From: Bacillota bacterium
GTDB taxonomy: Bacteria > Bacillota > Dethiobacteria > Dethiobacterales > Dethiobacteraceae
Direction of reading: 5' to 3'
DNA length: 9,730 nucleotides
NCBI GenBank assembly: GCA_024650095.1
Contig: JANKMV010000058.1
Coordinates: 1-9,730, forward strand
In this document: in pieces, positions 6,078-9,730 of the stretch
Numbering within the stretch: position 1 is the stretch's first letter
Layout of the letters: every line of letters begins with the position of its first letter
Notes under the pieces: model-generated
What the model saw: the letters and a program-made list of their open reading frames with translations, nothing else
The model's database searches: none
Told to the model about the DNA's origin: nothing
Translations under genes and position numbers: made by a program

Positions 6078-6115
6078 TAAATTTAGCCCTGCCCATAAGG
6101 GCAGGGCTAAATTTA
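6078..6115 (+). terminator. Perfect 17-bp hairpin between flp and tadE (partial terminator or mRNA stabiliser)
   Basis: Bases 6078-6094 pair without mismatch with 6099-6115 around an ATAA loop. The centre is AGCCCTGCCC/GGGCAGGGCT flanked by A/T pairs. The T-rich 3' arm and tail (CTAAATTTAT) provide only a modest T-tract. The next ribosome site (AGGTGA, 6130-6135) is 15 bases away, leaving no room for a promoter, so the downstream genes depend on read-through. Confidence 0.75.
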
Positions 6116-6141
6116 TCGAAAAAAAGAGTAGGTGAACAGTG

Positions 6142-6534
6142 ATGGGACTAAAATGGCTTAAAAATCAAAAAGGACAGGCTATCGTGGAGTCGGCACTGGT
6201 TGTGCCCATCATCTTACTTCTTCTGTTAGGGATGGTGGAGATGGGTCGCGTGACGAATGCGTATCTGGTAGTGACCCACGCTGCACGCCATGGCGCCCGT
6301 TATGGAGCTGTGGGTGCCACCAATGACGAAATAATCGAGCGCATAATAGATGTAGCGACTCCCCTTAATCCAGCAGAACTAACCATCGTGATCATGCCTG
6401 AAACTGGCCGAGCAGCAGGAGGTGATATTCAGGTTAGCGTGACCTATCCTGTTCAACTTATTACGCCCGTAGTGGAAAGTCTCATTAGTAATCCCTTTCC
6501 TGTTAAAAGTGAGATTACGATGCGCATAGAATGA
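6142..6534 (+). CDS. tadE: TadE-like minor pseudopilin
   Basis: The 130-residue protein has a short basic leader and the sequence GQAIVESALVVPIILLLLLGMVEMGR. It carries a prepilin-type cleavage site after Gly11, Glu16 (fifth residue of the mature protein) and one membrane helix. This is the TadE family of pseudopilins, processed by the same peptidase as Flp and needed for pilus assembly. The remainder (about 60-130) is a small soluble domain with beta strands typical of the family (GGDIQVSVTYPVQL). ATG 6142 is preferred because AGGTGA ends six bases before it; a GTG at 6139 directly upstream is too close to that site. The stop codon overlaps the GAGGTGG ribosome site of the next gene, so the two are translationally coupled. 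Confidence 0.9.
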   Translation: MGLKWLKNQKGQAIVESALVVPIILLLLLGMVEMGRVTNAYLVVTHAARHGARYGAVGATNDEIIERIIDVATPLNPAELTIVIMPETGRAAGGDIQVSVTYPVQLITPVVESLISNPFPVKSEITMRIE

Positions 6535-6544
6535 GGTGGATATA

Positions 6545-7519
6545 ATGCTTACGCCGAAAAAGTGGAAAAAACAACTTCAAGAAGAGCACGGTACAGCTAT
6601 CGTGATGTTAGCGTTGGCAATGACGGTGGTGCTGGGGAGCGTGGCTCTGGTGGCTGATGTGGGTGTCAATTTCTTTACGCAGGCTCATTTATCTGTGGCA
6701 GCAGATGCCGCTGCACTGGCCGGTGGCACAAAGCTAAAAGAGGGAACAGATAGAGTTATTCAGACTGCAGTGGAAGTAGCTGTAAAAAATGGTATTGATG
6801 CAGATAAAGTATCTGTGTTGGTGGATGGGAGTGGCGATGGTGTTACAGTGACGACAAAGGCGCCGCTTCAATTATTTTTTGCCACTATTTTTGGCAGTGA
6901 GGGCGGAGAGATGGCACAAAGTGCCCGTGTGGTGATGGCTCGCCCTGTAGGAATGTATAAGATGTTCCCCGTGGGAATTGATGAAAATCAGACCTTTGAA
7001 TTTGGACAAAATTATAAGTTATTTGCTAAAAAGGGTACGACCGATGAAATCGACCTGGGCGCTGGTAACTCTGGCGCACTCGAGTTTACAGAAAATGCGA
7101 GCGGTGCAGCAGAATTCGAATATTATTTACGTGAGGGATATGATGAACTCATTAGCTTAGGTGATATTCTCTACCCAAAATCCGGTGTGAAATATTCAGC
7201 CATAAAAAGTGGCATCGCAGCTCGCCTCAATGACGCGCAAGCGCTGGGGCATAACTGTAGCCCCACAACCTGTCCACCCGACTGTCCACGCATTCTCTAC
7301 ATTCCTGTTTATCATGCCTATTGGGAAAACAGTAAAGTGGTGGAAGTGGAAGTGGTCGACTTTGCTGCCTTTTGGATTGATGCTACTCAATTGGGTAATG
7401 GAGAATGGAAAATTGACAAAGAAATTAACGGTGTTTTTATCCGTATTACCAAGGGTGGTTACATAAGCGAAGTCGGAGAGAGCCCATATGGAATTACTAG
7501 TGGTAAGTTAGTTCAGTGA
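6545..7519 (+). CDS. TadG-like pilus assembly protein (Tad/TadE-G-like N-terminal domain)
   Basis: The 324-residue protein has an N-terminal membrane segment (HGTAIVMLALAMTVVLGSVALVADVG, about 16-41). It is followed by the family signature FFTQAHLSVAADAAALAGG, the conserved start of TadG-like proteins anchored in the membrane with most of the chain outside. Beyond about residue 130 lies a surface domain with GNSGALEF and a paired hydrophobic stretch near the end (VVEVEVVDFAAFWI). A short Cys/Pro segment, NCSPTTCPPDCPR, has three cysteines near 238, 243 and 247 and could form disulphides or bind metal. No von Willebrand A metal site is evident, so it is the shorter form of the family. ATG 6545 is chosen for the GAGGTGG site at 6533-6539; a GTG at 6536 lies inside that site. 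Its exact role in pilus assembly or adhesion is not established. Confidence 0.8.
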   Translation: MLTPKKWKKQLQEEHGTAIVMLALAMTVVLGSVALVADVGVNFFTQAHLSVAADAAALAGGTKLKEGTDRVIQTAVEVAVKNGIDADKVSVLVDGSGDGVTVTTKAPLQLFFATIFGSEGGEMAQSARVVMARPVGMYKMFPVGIDENQTFEFGQNYKLFAKKGTTDEIDLGAGNSGALEFTENASGAAEFEYYLREGYDELISLGDILYPKSGVKYSAIKSGIAARLNDAQALGHNCSPTTCPPDCPRILYIPVYHAYWENSKVVEVEVVDFAAFWIDATQLGNGEWKIDKEINGVFIRITKGGYISEVGESPYGITSGKLVQ

Positions 7520-7540
7520 AATGATAATAACGATAATTTT

Positions 7541-7626
7541 CCGGCGGGCAGGCGGAGCTTTTTCCGTTCTGACAGGGTAATATGCTCCCCCGAAAGCGCC
7601 CCTGGCGGGCTGCCCCCGGGTTTTTT
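7541..7626 (+). ncRNA. GC-rich branched RNA structure with T-tract (attenuator, riboswitch-like element or complex terminator)
   Basis: About 56 of the 80 bases from 7541 to 7620 are G or C, far above the surroundings. Bases 7541-7551 pair with 7610-7619 (ten pairs with one bulged C at 7545), closing a loop. Inside it, CGGA (7553-7556) can pair with TCCG (7563-7566), and CAGGG (7573-7577) with CCCTG (7600-7604), giving a three-way junction. Six T follow at 7621-7626. GGCGGGC occurs in both arms (7543-7549 and 7604-7610). It lies between the TadG-like gene and cpaB, with only 26 bases from the T-tract to the cpaB ribosome site. A GATAAT at 7532-7537 could start a transcript right at its 5' edge. 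I do not recognise it as a known riboswitch class. Confidence 0.5.
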
Positions 7627-7665
7627 ATAACCCAAGAAACGCAGAAGCAGATGAGGTGAATTGGT

Positions 7666-8364
7666 ATGAAGGGTAAAAAGCTGTTTCTTTTATCACTCGT
7701 TTTAGCGTTGGCCGCTGCCAGTGCCATCTATGTTTATCTAAACCAGATGGAAGAGCAAAGTAAGACGGCAGCCAATCTTGTACCTGTCTTGGTGGCAAAA
7801 GCTGAGATTCCGGCACGAGTCAAGTTGGAAGCGTCTATGTTTACCACCATGGAAGTCTCGCAAACAGCCATTCATGGCGATGCCATTACGGACGTGACAC
7901 AATTGTCTGGAGCATTTTCCCGAGACAGACTAATGGCAGGTGAACAGGTGTTAACATCACGTCTCGTTTTTGATCAGAGTGAAACTGGTCTTGCCTTTAA
8001 GATTTCGGCTGGCCATCGAGCTGTGACAGTACCTGTTAATAATGTTTCTGGTGTAGCAGGCTTCATTCTTCCTGGCGACTTTGTTGATACCATTGTCACC
8101 ATCGATCCGCCCAGTGGAGAAGATAAGCAAACTCTCACAAGTGTAGTGGCGGGGAATATACGCGTACTTGCTGTGGGCCAGTACGTTTACGAACAAGAAA
8201 GTGAGCAACTTGTGGTGGATACCGTAACATTAGATGCACCTGTAGATGCAGTGAGCGCCATTATTCAAGCATCAGAACGGGGTAGTCTACGTTTAGTGCT
8301 GAGACCGGTGAGTGAAGCCAGTGCCAGTGTCGTCCAAGCACATAAAATCACGCAATTTCAATAA
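7666..8364 (+). CDS. cpaB: CpaB/RcpC-like Flp pilus assembly protein (SAF domain)
   Basis: The 232-residue protein has one N-terminal membrane helix (KKLFLLSLVLALAAASAIYVYL, about 4-25). A SAF domain follows (about 39-105: VPVLVAKAEIPARVKLEASMF, ending DRLMAGEQVLTSRLV). The CpaB/RcpC core comes next (RAVTVPVNNVSGVAGFILPGDFVDTIVT, about 118-145). In Gram-negative Tad systems CpaB works with the outer-membrane secretin. No secretin gene is seen here, and in single-membrane bacteria the protein is thought to act in the cell envelope by an unclear route. ATG 7666 has GAGGTGA six bases upstream. It follows the GC-rich structured element and precedes the CpaE/TadZ gene by 32 bases, consistent with a tad operon. 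Confidence 0.9.
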   Translation: MKGKKLFLLSLVLALAAASAIYVYLNQMEEQSKTAANLVPVLVAKAEIPARVKLEASMFTTMEVSQTAIHGDAITDVTQLSGAFSRDRLMAGEQVLTSRLVFDQSETGLAFKISAGHRAVTVPVNNVSGVAGFILPGDFVDTIVTIDPPSGEDKQTLTSVVAGNIRVLAVGQYVYEQESEQLVVDTVTLDAPVDAVSAIIQASERGSLRLVLRPVSEASASVVQAHKITQFQ

Positions 8365-8396
8365 TAACCTCGCATAGATAACAGGAGGGATGAAAC

Positions 8397-9730
8397 GTGG
8401 AAAAAATAAAATTGCTTGTTGTGGATGATATTGCACAGACACGTAAAGATATCGTCCGCCTGTTATATTTCGAGGATGACATGCAAGTGGTGGCTGAGGC
8501 TGCCGATGGTAATGAAGCCCTTAAAAAAATCGCTGAATTACAACCTGATGTTGTCTTGATGGATATCAATATGCCACATATGGATGGAATAACTGCCACA
8601 GAGAGGGCGTGTCAGCTTTATCCACACGTGGCCGTGGTGATTATTTCCATTCAGGGCGAGTCAGAATATTTGAAAAAGGCCATGGTTGCTGGCGCACGAG
8701 AATATTTAGTAAAGCCCCTTTCTAGTGATGAAATGGCGGTCACCATTCGCTCAGTCTATAAACAACAGAAACTGCGTGGGGGCCACAGTTATGAACTTGA
8801 ACCTCTTCCTGCCGTAATTAAGCAGGAGAGAGTAGCGCCGGCAGCTGTAGACACAGTGCAACCCATAACTGTCGCACCAGGGGCTAATGTTCCTTCTGCT
8901 CCACTCATTTCCCCTCCCCCTGCCACTAATACAACGTCAACTGTCACGGCAGCCGTTAAACAATCCATACAGACAGAACAACCCCTCGGTAATGTGACAC
9001 TTGTCTTTTCCGGCAAGGGTGGTATTGGTAAAACAACAATTGCGGCAAACTTGGCTGTTGTGCTGGCACAAAATGAAAAAAAGAAAGTGGCACTTGTCGA
9101 TTTTGACTTGCAATTTGGGGATATCTCGGTCATGTTAAACCTGAACGATGGTAATAACATAAGTGATCTTGTGCAAGCTACGGACACCATTGGCGAAGAG
9201 ATTTTGGCAGACTATCTAATTCGCCATTTTACGGGCATCGATATACTACCGGCGCCCCTTTTCCCACAAGATGCAGAGTATGTGACTTCGGAACATACCG
9301 AGATGATTTTACAATTATTGAAAAAAAATTATGATTACATCGTGGTGGATACTGCTGCCACCTTTCATGAGATTAATTTACAGGCAATGGAGATAGCCGA
9401 CCAAATATTATTGGTGGTGACACGCGATATTGCAGCCATCAAAAATGCAAAAACAAGCCTCAACATTATGGAAAGCCTACAGTACCGGAATAAAATCCGC
9501 GTCGTCTTGAATCGAAGTGACCAAGACTTGGGTGTGGAAGTGGCTGATCTGGAAAAAGGATTGGAGATTACGGTGTCACATCAAGTTAATGGAGATGAAA
9601 AATCTGTGATCTCGGCAATTAATAAAGGTGTTCCCGTCGTCGTCAGCCAACCGTCGGCCGATATTAGTAAATCATTACGTCGTTTAGGTGATCGAATTGC
9701 CAATGGACGACGTGTTGCAAAAGTTGAGAG
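8397..9730 (+). CDS. cpaE: CpaE/TadZ-like receiver-ATPase fusion (partial, runs off the window)
   Basis: The GTG start has AGGAGGG seven bases upstream. The frame is open to the window end (444 codons seen), so the 3' end is missing. Residues 1-122 form a receiver domain with Asp10-Asp11, Asp56 in VLMDINMP, Ser84 and Lys106, apparently competent for phosphorylation. A Pro/Ala/Thr-rich linker follows (about 126-197). Next is a MinD/ParA-type ATPase with the deviant Walker A GKGGIGKTT (206-214, signature Lys207), VDFDLQFGD (switch region) and YDYIVVDTAA (Walker B). Family members localise the Tad machinery to particular sites at the inner membrane. Many Gram-negative TadZ proteins have a degenerate receiver, so the intact one is notable. 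The segment MDINMPHM is identical in the DegU homologue, hinting at cross-talk with the DegS kinase, which is not proven. Confidence 0.9.
   Translation, partial: MEKIKLLVVDDIAQTRKDIVRLLYFEDDMQVVAEAADGNEALKKIAELQPDVVLMDINMPHMDGITATERACQLYPHVAVVIISIQGESEYLKKAMVAGAREYLVKPLSSDEMAVTIRSVYKQQKLRGGHSYELEPLPAVIKQERVAPAAVDTVQPITVAPGANVPSAPLISPPPATNTTSTVTAAVKQSIQTEQPLGNVTLVFSGKGGIGKTTIAANLAVVLAQNEKKKVALVDFDLQFGDISVMLNLNDGNNISDLVQATDTIGEEILADYLIRHFTGIDILPAPLFPQDAEYVTSEHTEMILQLLKKNYDYIVVDTAATFHEINLQAMEIADQILLVVTRDIAAIKNAKTSLNIMESLQYRNKIRVVLNRSDQDLGVEVADLEKGLEITVSHQVNGDEKSVISAINKGVPVVVSQPSADISKSLRRLGDRIANGRRVAKVE

Noticed and set aside
7541..7626. c-di-GMP class I (GEMM) riboswitch
   Set aside because: A riboswitch for c-di-GMP would make sense before pilus genes, but the conserved GCACAGGGCAAACC and GGGACGCAAAGCC segments are not present.
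7497..7816. Short minus-strand frames across the tadG-cpaB gap
   Set aside because: They run through the GC-rich structured element and the start of cpaB, without ribosome sites or recognisable products.
8789..9190. Minus-strand open frame of 133 codons
   Set aside because: It lies opposite the CpaE/TadZ linker and P-loop. The plus frame is open throughout and has clear domains.

Overview
The window looks like a chromosomal segment of a low- to mid-GC, probably anaerobic Firmicute (Clostridia or Negativicutes type). Three things point that way. There is a soluble DegS-type kinase with a DegU-type regulator. There is an ADP-forming acyl-CoA synthetase gene pair typical of fermenters. There is a compact, Gram-positive-style Tad (Flp) pilus locus with strong AGGAGG/AGGTG ribosome binding sites and frequent GTG and TTG starts. 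Species cannot be read from the sequence. No insertion sequence, CRISPR array, tRNA or rRNA was seen.

Left part, minus strand (about 20-3350): a two-gene operon. It encodes a fused ADP-forming acetate/acyl-CoA ligase and, 5 bases downstream, a stand-alone ATPase plus DRTGG-domain protein related to the N-terminal half of long phosphotransacetylases. A candidate promoter with a perfect 12-bp palindrome at its start point lies upstream, and a 13-bp hairpin closes the operon. Together they suggest acetyl-CoA/acetate energy metabolism.

Middle (about 3265-5470): a divergent intergenic region, then degS and degU homologues on the plus strand. They are nearly overlapping and end at a strong rho-independent terminator.

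Right part (about 5456 to the end): a Tad pilus operon. It holds two Flp prepilins, a TadE-type minor pilin, a TadG-like surface protein, CpaB, and the first 444 codons of a receiver-ATPase fusion of the CpaE/TadZ type. The prepilin peptidase, CpaF ATPase and TadB/TadC membrane proteins are not in the window and probably follow downstream. Each flp gene has its own copy of a terminator-remnant/box/extended -10 module. A perfect 17-bp hairpin separates the major pilin gene from tadE, and a GC-rich branched RNA with a T-tract separates the TadG-like gene from cpaB. The locus therefore seems built to set very different expression levels along one gene cluster. DegSU immediately upstream is the natural candidate regulator (inference).

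The most unusual signals are non-coding: the duplicated flp control module, the GC-rich branched element at 7541-7626, and the 17-bp hairpin. A further point of interest is the complete, apparently phosphorylatable receiver domain on the CpaE/TadZ protein next to a DegS kinase.
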